Source: Colletotrichum lupini (taxonomy: Eukaryota; Ascomycota; Sordariomycetes; Glomerellales; Glomerellaceae). From it: a stretch of 64,000 nucleotides of DNA. The stretch covers positions 1,736,001 to 1,800,000 of the forward strand of contig NC_064675.1 in the NCBI RefSeq assembly GCF_023278565.1, read 5' to 3'. This document shows, in pieces, positions 37,101 to 49,860 of this stretch. Position 1 is the first letter of the stretch, and each line of letters opens with the position of its first letter. The notes beneath the pieces are model-generated. The model saw only the letters and a program-made list of their open reading frames with translations, had not been told where the DNA came from and did not search any database. A program made the position numbers and the translations under genes.

Positions 37101-40100
37101 AAGGGTTATTGCTGGGGTATATTACTATAAGTTTTTTATAAAAGGTAAGTCACGTAAAGGCAAAGTATATAAAAATATTACTATTATTAAGCGTTAGAGT
37201 TTAACGAGTATCTAATTACTTAAAAAGCGGCGTAAAGAGTTATAAAGTACTTTATATAGCAACGAGTTTAGTATATAAATTAAGTACAGTATTTTTTTAT
37301 AGAGATAGAAGCTATAGTATATATTCTAAAAATTATATTCAAAAGGCTACTAATACTCTAGCTATAGTTTCCGAGGCCGTGTTATTACTAATGCCTAATA
37401 TTATAATAATATTTTCTTCGTATAAACTTCCGGGCCTTTTAGTAAGCGGTGCTTCCGATAGGTAATGAGATCTTACGTAGCTTTTAGTATAGTAAATACC
37501 TAAATTTTACCCGTCTCCTTTTTAATTACGTAGGGCTATAGCCCCACTTCGCTACTTATAACTAGTTCGCTAAGCGGTTTTTTTACTATAATTTAATTTT
37601 AATAATAAACCGGTAATAAACGGTAAATTAATAAAGAGGGAAGTTAGAAACGACCTAATACTAGTAATTATTAATGCTCCTCGGGCACTATAACGCTAGC
37701 CCTGTAGTCGAGATTAAGATCGTATTTTATATACTATATAATAGGATAAATAGTAATTAACGAACCCTAAAGCCCGCTATATTCCTATAATAATACGCGC
37801 GGAGCCCGTTTTACGTTATACCTAACTAGTTTAAATACTTAGAGCCGCAGCCGTTTTTAGCCGTTTACTTATTACTACGATAGTAGCCGTTCTTTTTAAG
37901 TACTATTATTAAGGAAGTTAAATAGGCCTATAGTTTTATAAGAGGCGAGCCTACCGAGGCCCGGTCTTAGTCCTAAGAAGGGGGCGGGTTTCTTTAGTAT
38001 ATATTTAATAATAGTATAAAAATAATAATCGGCTATTAACTACGGTATATTATATAAGTTTTATATAACGATATTTATATCTAGCTTTTTAGTACGGATA
38101 GCTCCTAAACGCTCTCGTAAACATAGGTCTTTAATAACGAAATATATTCTTAAATCTTATTACTAATAAAGTAGAACGTAGCGTTATATAGCGGTATAAA
38201 TCCGTAGTAAGTCATAGTTTTTTATTAATAAGTCTTTAATAATAACTAATCTATAATAGGTATATAGTAAAGAAAGTGCGTCTATTTTTTAAGGGGAACT
38301 TATTTTAGTACTAGATACTATATTACTAACGACTAGGAGATTATAAATAAGAAAAATACTAAGCTATAGTTTATAAATAAGAGCGCGAAATAAGAGCGTT
38401 TATTAAATATATATTAAACGAGTAAATTTATTAAACTTATTGGTATACTAACTATAGCTAAGTACTTTAACTATTTAATCTAACTTTAGGGCTTACCTAT
38501 CGTTAAGTAGTAAATAATAGACCCGGTTCGCACGTCCCTTTTTTTTTCCGAATATAAGTCTCCTCGATCCCCTCGACTATTATATAACTATATATCTCTT
38601 GAAGACGAGAGCGTAGGCTAGGGTAACTAATAATCCTAGCCGTAACTAGTCTTAGTATAAAATAGTATACTATACTATAACTTTAGTATAGATCCGGCTT
38701 TTTTATACCTTTTTAATACTATTATCGAATTATTACTAATTACTAATACGCGGTTAGATAAAAGTAAGTAAAAAATAATATACGTATAACTTATTTATAT
38801 CGTATTTTATAATATAAAAAAAAAGGTAATAGGGCTAGGCGAACTCTATTATTAATTTAAGTAAAATACTAAGAGAGCCTATAAAGGAGGTAAAAAATAG
38901 AAAGATAGCGTTCGTTTAAACCTAAGTATAAATAAAATACGCTAGCGAGTTACGCTAGTATTATAATAGTCTAATTTTTCTTATTAAGTCGTTACTAAGT
39001 TATACTTTATATTATATAGGCCTTTTAATAAGTAAAACGTAAAGGCTTCTTTTAGTAGCTCGTAGAGGTAGGGTTAACGGAGTTCTAACTAATATATAAG
39101 CTCCGAACGGATCGACGGGCGAGTTATAAAAAAAAGGTAAAGGGATTATATTAATAGAAAATTAGCGTCGTATTATCTCTTCTATCTTGCGCATTTACTA
39201 TATAAAATTATTTAAAAAAAACGTATTTAGAAGTAATTGCGGTAATAATAGGTTTTAGTTATTTAACGGCGGCTTTACGTTACTTAAGAGGAGCTAGCTT
39301 AAAAGCGGAACTTCTACTAATTATCTTATATTAATACCGATTATTTTAATATAAGATAGCTTAGAGTATATATATAATCCGCTATAGGCTTAGAACCTAG
39401 ATAGTAAGTACTACGTTTATTAGCCCTATTATAGCTACTTTTATAGCTAATAATAACTTTATTAAATAGACGTAAATAATATAATATTATTATGCGCCCC
39501 GATAGCGTTTATTCTTATATAAACGAGTATAAGTATAAGTTCTAATTTATTATTAGAAATATTTATATAATAGGAGATTTAATAATTAAATTTAGTTTTA
39601 ATAAACTAAGAATACGTTATAATATTAGGGGGTATAGAGCGGCTACTATTCGAATAATATAAAAATAAAAATATAAATAGTAAATAAGAAATATATTATT
39701 ATATTAAAGAATATATATACTAATTCGATCTTCTCGCTCTTAATATATATTAAAACGCTTACGTATAAAGCCGAATAAACCTATACTTAATTTGAAATAA
39801 AAATTAGGATATGAATAGTTTTAAAATATTAGTAATTAGATCGTAAACGATTATAGATTTATTTAAGTCGTCGGGCCTAAGGTCTATTTACTTAGCTTAT
39901 TTTAGTTTTTGAGTTACTTTTTATATTATTTATAAAATAGATATGCGCCTCGTTTACTTAGTATAACTAACGACCCTTATTTAGTACGTAATATAACTTA
40001 TTATAAATATTAATTGGTTATACGTAATTACTAAAGACTAAGTATACGTTATTAAAAGCTTAGATCGTATTTAGAAATTATTAAATAGTTTACTATACCC

Positions 40101-42439
40101 GGATAGCTAGTACCCGAGTATCCTCGTACTAATTAAAAACGTAGCTAAGCGGGTTACCCTATAAAGACTTAATATAAATATTACTAGGCCTAATACGACG
40201 TAGGGCTATAATAAGATCTATCTTAATAAGGCTCTTATTAATATATTTAGTATAAGGCTAATACTAATTATTAATACCGACGTTCCGCCCTATAAGTAGC
40301 TCAGAAAGCTAAGAAAATCTACGCTTTATTATAAAGTCGTAATAAGGCTGTTATTAATCTTTTATAATAAAAGTACTACGTTTATTATACCGTCTATAAT
40401 ACTATTTATAATACTACTTATAATAATAAAAGTTAATAATTAGATTTATAATCGTATACTTCTCCCGTTTATTAATACCGTATATTTCTTTATTAATAAT
40501 ATCGGTAATATAGAGGTTATTACTTAGTATTTTATATTATAACTAAACCTAAGTACGCCGTTTATATTATTAGTACGGCCTTAGTTAGTAATTATTATAA
40601 ACGGTAATAGAGAGGATTTTATACGTAGTTACTTATTATAATTAATCTACGAGAGGATAAATACCTATGTATTTAAATAATTCTATAGCGTCCGTGTTAT
40701 TAACTTAGCTAATAAAATACCTAAGTCTTTTTAATACTATTTTAATTCCCTATATTAGGATATACTTAGTAACGAGCTATTTTATATAATAAAAACGAAA
40801 CGGGTCGAGCGCGTACTCGCTAGCTATTTCTTTTTAGCTACTTATTTTACTAGCCTTTTTTATTATATTATAGAGTACGTTAATAGTACTAATATGCCGC
40901 CCCTTAACTTCCTCGCTATTTCCTAGCTTAATATCCTAGTAATAGCCGATTTACTAATATATTTCGTAAAGTTTTTTATATACTACGACTCTGTTAACGA
41001 CTTAAAGAGGTTCGCTATGCTAATTATTACCTCTAGCTTTATATTAAACTAGTACCCTTTAGGTATATACTATACGTTTACGAGTATACGTTACTTTTTA
41101 TTCTTATTAATTGCCCGTAGTTTTCGATTTGCGTAACGTTTTTTAAATATTTTATAAAAATATATATTATAATATATATAGTACCGTCGTCCTCGCGCAC
41201 GAAGGGTTTACTAACTTTTTCTTACTATTTTAGTTTATTAAAATAGTTAAGGGGTAAATAGCCCGTATATTCTAGTAATTAGTAACGGGCTAAGCCTCGG
41301 CGTTATTATATTAATAGCTTATTACCGCTTTTATAAAGGACTAGGTCTAGCTTAAGTTTAATAATATATATTATTTTTATTTATAGCGCGCTCTATAAGT
41401 CTTTCCCGCGTGCGGCTACGGTTACTATTTAAATCATATCGAGGTATTTAGCGTTATAAGCGTAGCCGACTTATAGTTTATCGAAGTAGCTAAGTATATT
41501 TTTTATAGATAAAACGTTAATATATAGATATATATAAAGCTAAATACTGCGTTAATACGGGTTTTATATATTAATAATAGCGGGACGCGGGGTAAGTATC
41601 TTTTTGAAATATTAAAATAGCTTAAAAACGATATCGGGCTACTTAGCTATTTAATATAATAAAACTTTAATGTTGTTTTTGGGACGAGCTTAAGTATATT
41701 ACGGGATGCCGTTATTATTATAAATAAAAATAGGGGCGACTCCCCTAGCTAACCGATTATAATAAGTACTATTAGCACTAGCGCCCTTTATATTAATAAG
41801 TAAACGGTAAATAAGTATCTTACCCGCTTCGAGTCCCTTTTAAACTATACGTTTATACCTTATTACGTTCCGTCTATTTTTATTATAAGCCCTCTTATAT
41901 AACTAATAATACGGATCCCCCTTTTTATTATAGTTATGCGTACTATAGCCTTATTTTTATTTAATAATAAGTACCCGTTATAATATATTAAAAAAGCTTT
42001 ATAAAATATATTCGGCTCTAGTAAAAGTATCGCTAACTACTTAGTAACTAATATAATAGGTACTATAATTAGTATAACGGTTATTACTATATAAAACGTA
42101 AGTGCCTATATCTTTACTAATTATAACGGAGTAGGCTAGCGTGCTAGCGATCGCAGTAGCCTCCTTGTTTCTATTTACGTCTCCGTCCCCGTCTCCGTCC
42201 CTATTTCCGTCCTTATTAAGGCCGTTCGAAGCGCGCGAGCCGATACTAACGGACTATATAAATTATAAACTCTTAAAAGTAACTACTAATAGGGGCCGCG
42301 TAGCTTTATAAGAGATATTTATAACTTTTTACGTAATTTTATATAAGGCATATAGTTTTTAATAATTAAATAGCTAATCCGGTTTATAATATCCGATATA
42401 TAACCGCTACTCCGTAGTCTATACTAGCCCTTTTTAATT

Positions 42440-42530
42440 TCTTTTTATTTTATTTTCCTCTCTTCCCTTTTTTATCTTTCTTTTTTTTTTTTTTTTCTTT
42501 TTCTTCTTTTTTCTTTCTCCTTCTCTTTTT
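42440..42530. repeat. Polypyrimidine tract
   Basis: About 90 bases are almost purely C and T on the plus strand, including a run of about 17 T near 42481. A TCCGTC-rich patch lies nearby at about 42170-42215. No function is evident; such tracts can be remains of retrotransposon purine tracts or simple slippage. Confidence 0.7.
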
Positions 42531-45500
42531 ATATCTCGCTCTCTTTTCGATCTTTTATAATTAAATAGCACAAAGAAATAGCTAAGTATTATAAAACGCC
42601 GCTAATAATACTATAACTATTTTATACTTTAGTTTATTAATAGCCTCGGTATTTTTTAAAATAGCGGCTTAGTAGCTAATAACCCGTCCTTAATTACGCT
42701 ATAAAAAATAGCCTTCCTTTTTTTTAAAACGCTATACCTAAGCCTTCTAACCTTAATAAGTACTAGCTCCTCCTCGAGCTCGCTTAGTAATAAGTAATAG
42801 GATTATTTCCTTTTTTATTTAGTATAAGCGTTTTAGAACTATAATAAAAATAATTAGTAATAGGTCGTTATATAAAAAAAAATAGGTCGATTTAGTAAGT
42901 TCTTTTACTTTAATATTAAGTTTAACGGCTCTAAGCTACTATTAAATAGCTTATTTAGCTTTAATAATAAAGAAAATAATAAATATACTTTTAAAGGCCT
43001 TCTCGCCCTAAGACGTTTAATATTATATATAAGGGTAGAGCTATTTATTTTTAAATTACGTACTTCGTAACTGTACTTATTCTCTAATAGGGGGTACGAT
43101 TATTATAAATAAATATATTACTAACTACGGGCTCGCTCTAAGAGCTTAATAGTATTAATATAATAGCTTATGAGTAGTAAAGCGTATTTTTATATTAGTA
43201 ATTATAAAGTAGTTTATAATTTTACGTTATACCTAGCGGCCTTTCTAAATAGTTATTTTTATTTAAATATAAAGTTTTATATAGCTAGTTTATAAGAGTT
43301 ACTCGCTATTTACTTATAAAAAATCGCTAACGAAGGTGACGATATTAATAACTTACCGTTTATTATATAGTAGTTAATATAAAACTAAAAGCTCGAGTAG
43401 TACTTTAGTATTTTTAATTATTATAAAAAACGGTAACGGGATAATAACGACGACGAAAATAAGGGCGGAAGCCGTAAGTAGCCGAGATTTAAGTAATAGA
43501 GTGCTTTTAATAAAAGAGAGAACGACGCATAACGGTAGCTTTAAATTAATATACGTAGCGTAGCTAAGAAAAATAATTTTTTTAAGCTAAGGCTTATTTT
43601 TAAACGTAATATTAATATAAGCGAATTTATATTACTACGCTTTGTTAGTATATTACGAATATAATACTCCGTTATACTATTTTATTTAATATACTCTTTT
43701 TTAATAATAACTAATATACTAATCCTTTACTTAGCTTTTTAAATAAAGTAGCCGTTAATTTTAGGTTAATTCTATAGATACCCTAAGAGTAATTATATAT
43801 TTAGAAATAGCATAAATCGGAGTATTTTTTAGACCGGCTTATATAATTATTATAAGAATAGATAGTATAGAAGTAGGGAGACTAAATCCCGCTTATTTTA
43901 ATTAGTATAGGACGGGCTAGCTAACGTAGTCCGAGCTTCTTTAACCTCCTATTAAATATACTAACTTTTAAAGTAGCGACTTTTATATAACTTTAAATTA
44001 ATAATATATATTATAAACTACTAACTATAAATACCTAGTTAATAAATATAGTATTAGTAATAAGGACGATAGTATTAAGTTTAGATAAGAATTACTACGA
44101 TAATATTATATATCTAAGCTCGAGGCCTAGTACGTAGAGCATATTATTATTTATTATAAACGTATTACTAAAAGCCGTAATATCCGTAATAACGAGGATA
44201 TTATTACTGAGCTATAGCTCTAATAACGACGTAGTTTTCTTATATTTAAAACTAAGTACGTTTTATATAGGTATAGTAAATAGGTATTAATATATTTATA
44301 GTCCCGAAAGTAGTAACTCGGCCCGTATTATACTAATATCCCTAATTATAACCGAACGATAAAAAGCGATCTTTATAATAACTATTTAAAAAGTATAAAG
44401 TAAAATAAAAACTACCTTAAAAAGTATTAACTAGAAGGTTTACGTATTTATAGTATATAGAAATCGGCTAGCTAAGGTTATATTTAAGTACTTAGTAATA
44501 AGCTATATATAAATATTTTAATAAAAACGGATAGTTATATTATTAGTCTTACTTAGTACTAAACGATAGTAGCTCTATTAAATATAAAGAAATACTCTTT
44601 TATTTAGAGTTCTAAGGCTTAAGTTAGGATAATATACGTAAGAAGTTATTGAAAAAAATTTATAGGGCCGTAAGAAGGAACGTTTAAAATAAAAGCTAAG
44701 AGGCTAGTTATTTATAAATTAATTAATCTTATAACGCTTTTAAATCTCTTACTAATTAAGAAGTTAGTATTAATCTTTATTAAAATAGCCGTACTTTTTA
44801 GTATATAGTATATATATAAGATCGAGTACTGTCGTTATTATCTTAGTTATAGTAACGAGGAATACGTTTACTTTATTATACTATTACTCGTCTATTTTCT
44901 ATTCGGCTAGTAAGTCGGGTAATAGTATTAATAAAAACTATATATTTTGGCCCGTTTGCGCCTTAGTATTATCTACGTCTTTAGTCTTAGCTTACCGAGC
45001 CCTTTTTAATAAATTTACTTATTTTTAATATCAATAAACCGGGCTAATAGAAATAGACGGGGGCTCTCCGAAGTAGTACTTATTAATAATATCGGGTCTA
45101 TAAATACTATATCCTATACGAATATTAAATTAGTTATATTTATAATAAGTTAAGAACTCGTTATATAGCTTTTGAGTAGTATTACAAATAACGCGCTCGA
45201 GCTTCTATATTTATATAAAAAATAGCTATTAGCTACGTACTTATAAAGAGCTAGTAGCGAGGGTTAAGTATACTAAAGCCTTTATATTTATATAATTAGT
45301 TTATATTAGCTAAGTGCGTATTATATTATTTATAATATATATATAAGTTAAAGACTATATATTACGGGATAGTTAGTTAGATACTAACTACGTAATACGT
45401 ATTAGGGCATATATCTATAAGAGGAATTTAATAATAAATATACCCGACTTACTTAGCTTCTCTTAGTTATTAATATAGAGTATACCTTATTAGGGTTTAT

Positions 45501-47240
45501 TCGAACGATAGAGTATAAAAGACTAGCCTGAAATATTTTATACTTATTAACTAAGAAGTTACGATAGTAAATAGTATACGCGTGCGATATTATAACTTAA
45601 TTATTTATTAACTATATAGCCGTGCTAGGGTAAAGTTAGTATTAAGTATTAAGAATATAACTTATAAAGGATTTAAAAAGCTATTATACTAATACTTAAT
45701 ATATCGGTAGAGGATTCGTTTAAATAGCTACTAGAGTTTATAATAGAATTTCCTTATTATTTTATATTAATATATAGAGTACGCAACTATTTAATTAAAA
45801 ATTAGGCGCGGCTTTTAATATAACTAATATCGTATAGCTATATTATTTAATAAAAGCTTAGTTAGGGATTCGTTATAGGATTTATTATAATAAGCCGTAA
45901 TAGGCTTATTAAAACTCTTACGTTAGCTAGTTAGTATTAAATATAAATCGTATAATATAATATATAATTATATTAATAATTAGCGAGAACGTATTATTAA
46001 CGGGCTATAGTATACGGGAGAGAGATAAGGTATCGTCCTAGCTCTCTAATAAGATAATATTAGATAACCTAGCCTAGTTACTAAGCTAAAAAATAAAAAA
46101 GATATAGTAGTATATACTACTTGCGCGCTAATTTTTATAAAACGGGTCCGTCGTAATGCGTAGTACTATACCCCTAATACTATTTTAGTACGAGGGTATA
46201 TATACGAGGCTTTATATATAGTATAAGGATTTATATTTAAACCTGCTATATACTCGCGATAGTAAGCTAGAACCGGCTTAGGGAAAATAGTTAATAAAGG
46301 AAATGTCTTTAAGTATTAAAGTTAACTAGCTAGTTAAGCCTGCGGGTTAGCTTAAAAATACTTTTTATTTAAAAGTATATTAAGCTATAAAAGTAGCTAA
46401 TAGCTATAATAGATTATTACGCCGCTTAGCTCTAATTTTACTTTTTTAAGTATAATACTTAACTATATAATACGAATATAATATAATTACGACCTAAATT
46501 AGTTTATAGTTCGTAATATTTAGATTTATTTTAGAGTTTTAGTACTTCTTATCGCTAAGAATAATGCCTACTTAACTTTAAGAAGCTCGTATTATACTAA
46601 TTATTACGTTTATAATCCCTAATCGAACTATTTTAGCTACTTAAAGATATTGCTAAAGGTATTTTAAAGCTATTTATAGGTCCGTTAAGTTACTAAGTAT
46701 AATATAAACGGCCGGTTCTTATTAATATTATAAGGGAGATAAGAATAAATTAGCGTATTATACTATATAGCTTTTAGTAATATTATAATACCCCTAGCCC
46801 CTTTTAACGCCCTAGTAGCTAGCTATGCTAATTTAGTTAGTATTTAATATATAATAAATCTAAATTTTATTATAATTATGCGAGTATTTCGATACGAGCT
46901 TAATATAATATTTATAAACTACTACCTAACTAACGATACGCACTTTTAGTCGTTTATAGCCGAAATACCTTACTATTTATAGCGCTATAGGGCTATATAT
47001 ATACGAGAGTAGCCTCGAAAGGGGTTTTTACTTATTATATATAAACCTCTAATAAAGGCTATTATAATAAGATAGTATCGTTATAAATAGAGACTAAATA
47101 TAAGAGCTTTAAAAGTATAATCGTATATCGAAAATAGCGAGTATTATTTATTTCTAACTACGAGAGTAATCGATAAGTTACTAGAGCTTAACTAACTATT
47201 TACTTAATACTTAGTGAGTAACGTCCGTTATTTTAAGTGC

Positions 47241-47290
47241 TTACGCGTTATTATACGCTATTATACGCTATTATATATTATTATACGCTA
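47241..47290. repeat. 10-bp tandem repeat, TTATACGCTA type
   Basis: Units of 10 bp, TTATACGCTA, lie at 47251-47260, 47261-47270 and 47281-47290, with degenerate units at 47241-47250 and 47271-47280. It lies in RIP-degraded DNA, just left of a short stretch with more GC (47330-47400). Confidence 0.7.
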
Positions 47291-48906
47291 TTACGTCTCT
47301 ATACTAGCTCTATTACTAAAAAGGATAGGTTCTTAGGCAGCACTACGAGGAGGTTATAGGGTTCGAATTTCGCTGCCCATATCGCTCGAAGAATAGTATC
47401 TTAGTAGTACCGTTAAAATAGCTATTAACGGAACTTAAATAAAATATAGAGTCCGTTATTTACTACCGTTAAGAATATTCGTTCGACGGAATATATAAGA
47501 AACGTAGAAACCGTAGATTAGTATTATTAAAATAATTATTAACGGAATAAAATATAGAAGCCGTTACTTAGTATCGTTAAAAGTTTATTAACGGTACTAT
47601 TATAAAGTTTTATATATATATTACTACCTCTTTTATAAACATTCTTAATATTTAAAAAGCCGAAACCTACTATAATAAGTCTTTATAAACCTTTAATTAT
47701 AGCTATAATAACTAGTTTATAAACGAAAATATAAGTTAGGATAGCGAACGATAATATAAGTAATAGTACGTAATTAAGAGCTACTTTAAAGTATCTATAA
47801 CCGGCTTTTATAATATTTATTCTTATATATCTAATTATAGTTATATATATATAGTTAAAACGACTATAAGCCTAGCTTATATAAATTAAGTTTAAAAAAA
47901 TAAAGTATATTACTAAGAAGAAGTAATATTTAATTAATACTATATAGCAGCGTTAATATATAATTAATATTATCTTAGTAATAAGGTAGGGCTAAGAGCC
48001 TAGTTTACTAAGAAAACTCCCGATTTTAAGTAAAAAGAGGCCTCCTTATTAAAACTTTTATTAATATCCTCTCCTCTATTATAAGTTTATAACTTAATAA
48101 AAAATATATAGCTTATTATATAATAGTATTAAGGCCCTACTATATACTTTTAGGGAAAGAAGTATTTTTATATTTTAGAAAATCGCTTAGTAAGTATTAT
48201 AATAGGGGTTAATAAAAAATATTATAGTTATAGCTTCTAGAGGAGTAAACGGCTAGTAGTTATTTTTTAATAAGTAAGGTCTAAACTAAGTCTAGACTAA
48301 ATAATAAAAATATAGAATAACTAGGGTACTAGATCTAAACTATTAATTAAAAAATAAAAATAAGAAGTTTAATAAAAAATATAAAAAATAAAAATAGCTC
48401 TATAAGTAGCTTCTAGCTTAAGTATAAATAAATACGGCCCGATTTAGTACTAATATCTAGCGGGGCTATTTAGTAGAGCATCTTTTAGATATAATTATCT
48501 ACCCTACTTTCTTAAATAGGACTACTTTTATTATTTAAGACTTTTCTTAGCTATAACTAGATCTAATACTAAATTTAGTACTAATAACTTAGGGTTAATA
48601 ACATATCTTTCTTATTTATTTCTATTTTTAACGACTAGTATAACTCTAGTTATAATAATAGAAACCGTTATACCGCTTTTAACCGTTCTAATAGGGGTTA
48701 ATACTGCACTGGGAATTACATCCCCGTCGTTATAGCTCTTAAAAATGAAACTGTGTTTCTAACGCATTAGGAACCAATTGCTCCCGTCGGAAGGGTATAG
48801 TATATAAAGACTAAGTTTACGCCGCTAGAGAAGCCTATAATGCTTCTTAAAAGCAGGAATTGAAACTTGTCTTCTAGTTCGTCGCTTACAGAGGCTTGCA
48901 AATCCG

Positions 48907-49248
48907 ATGTCCGTTGTCGCAACTGCAGACTTTCTATTGAGCACGGACCAAGTAGTCTTGGCACTGATTAGGTACATGATCGGGCGACTTCGGTACCTTG
49001 ATGGAGAGAACGCTACAGCGGCCAGCAGAAGCCTGAAATGGATCTTCAAACTTATGACTCAAAGCTCCTCTTCATGGGGATCATCACTTCAGCCATTCCT
49101 GGCTGAATACCCTGCTGAACTTATGTCCTCCTTCCAAGCGCACCGCTACAGAGATATCGCTCTAATGAATGAGCCATCCTATCCAGGCGAAATAAGCAGC
49201 TTTGGAGACATTTACTGCACGTCGCATAACGGTCAGCAAATCCAATAG
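48907..49248 (+). CDS. Hypothetical open frame, 113 codons
   Basis: An ATG-initiated frame encodes 113 residues in balanced-composition DNA left of the NLR-like gene. The segment VVLALIRYMIGRLRYLDGENATAASRSLKWIFKLM looks like real amphipathic helices when read as a whole, and the composition is protein-like, but I recognise no domain. It could be a fragment of a larger gene whose 5' part was lost where the AT block begins at about 48700, since balanced sequence starts only about 200 bp upstream. No convincing intron was found joining it to other frames. It is followed by about 610 bp without a gene. Confidence 0.35.
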   Translation: MSVVATADFLLSTDQVVLALIRYMIGRLRYLDGENATAASRSLKWIFKLMTQSSSSWGSSLQPFLAEYPAELMSSFQAHRYRDIALMNEPSYPGEISSFGDIYCTSHNGQQIQ

Positions 49249-49860
49249 CAGCGTCCTATACATCCCTTTTCTGACGACACCAATGCCTATGAGCTGTGAA
49301 ATGGTCGGGCGCAATAAGCGTCGGTGTGAATTGAATCCGATGGGTACAAGGTGAAGCGTAGATATTTCCCTCATAACCCAAAAGCAAGGCCGCTATTCCC
49401 CAGTCTGCCCGTGGTCTGAAGAGGAATGGGATTCATCCCACTCAATTAGACCAAGCAAAGGGAGTGTGCCATCGGAAGTAGGTTGTTGCGTAGTTGCCCT
49501 GGACGATGCGGCAGCTGCTGGGCTGTTTGCATTGATCGACTCAATGTCCGACTAGGTATCCTAGTCGTAGCTCGATGGAAAGTTAGGAAGGGAAAGTGTT
49601 GAGGTCGCTCGGATTGAAGGTTGACACGGTAGGGAGTAGTAGACGACACGTGGCAATCCATCCGCGAGCCCGTTGCTTGCCAAAAGTAGCTAGACTGACC
49701 CACACGTGACCGTGGCAAAATCAAGGATCCATGACTGAAACACTAAATTCCTCCCTACCCCGCATCTTACTTTTCACCATATCTACATTGTTCGTCGTCT
49801 GAAGCTTAGTCGGTCGCCCCATAATCATCCTTATTACGGGCCGGGCCGAGTCGCACCATC
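49249..49860. promoter_or_regulatory. Intergenic region containing the NLR-like gene promoter
   Basis: About 610 bp of balanced-composition DNA lie directly upstream of the NLR-like start codon. No gene is apparent. A pyrimidine-rich stretch (about 49740-49800, TTCCTCC, TACTTTTCACC) lies before the ATG, as is common in fungal promoters. No specific binding site can be named. Confidence 0.35.

Larger units (their letters stand above)
24196..48700. other. AT-rich RIP-degraded block 3
   Basis: A 24.5-kb block almost devoid of CA and TG, with stops throughout. It contains one retrotransposon with clear ends (29027-36053), 10-bp tandem repeats (37051-37100 and 47241-47290) and a polypyrimidine tract (42440-42530). 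A PPT-like purine run lies near 37008-37020. No intact gene is present. The rest, including 24196-29026 and 36054-48700, is probably several nested dead transposons whose families I could not identify; only a few short frames, such as 26291-26482, remain open by chance. Confidence 0.85.

Noticed and set aside
47330..47400. tRNA-like 3' half with GGTTCGAAT and a GGCAGC/GCTGCC pairing
   Set aside because: The T-stem does not pair and the distance between the pairing arms is far too short for a tRNA.
49446..49724. Minus-strand 92-codon frame upstream of the NLR-like gene
   Set aside because: No domain or start context, and it lies over the likely promoter region.
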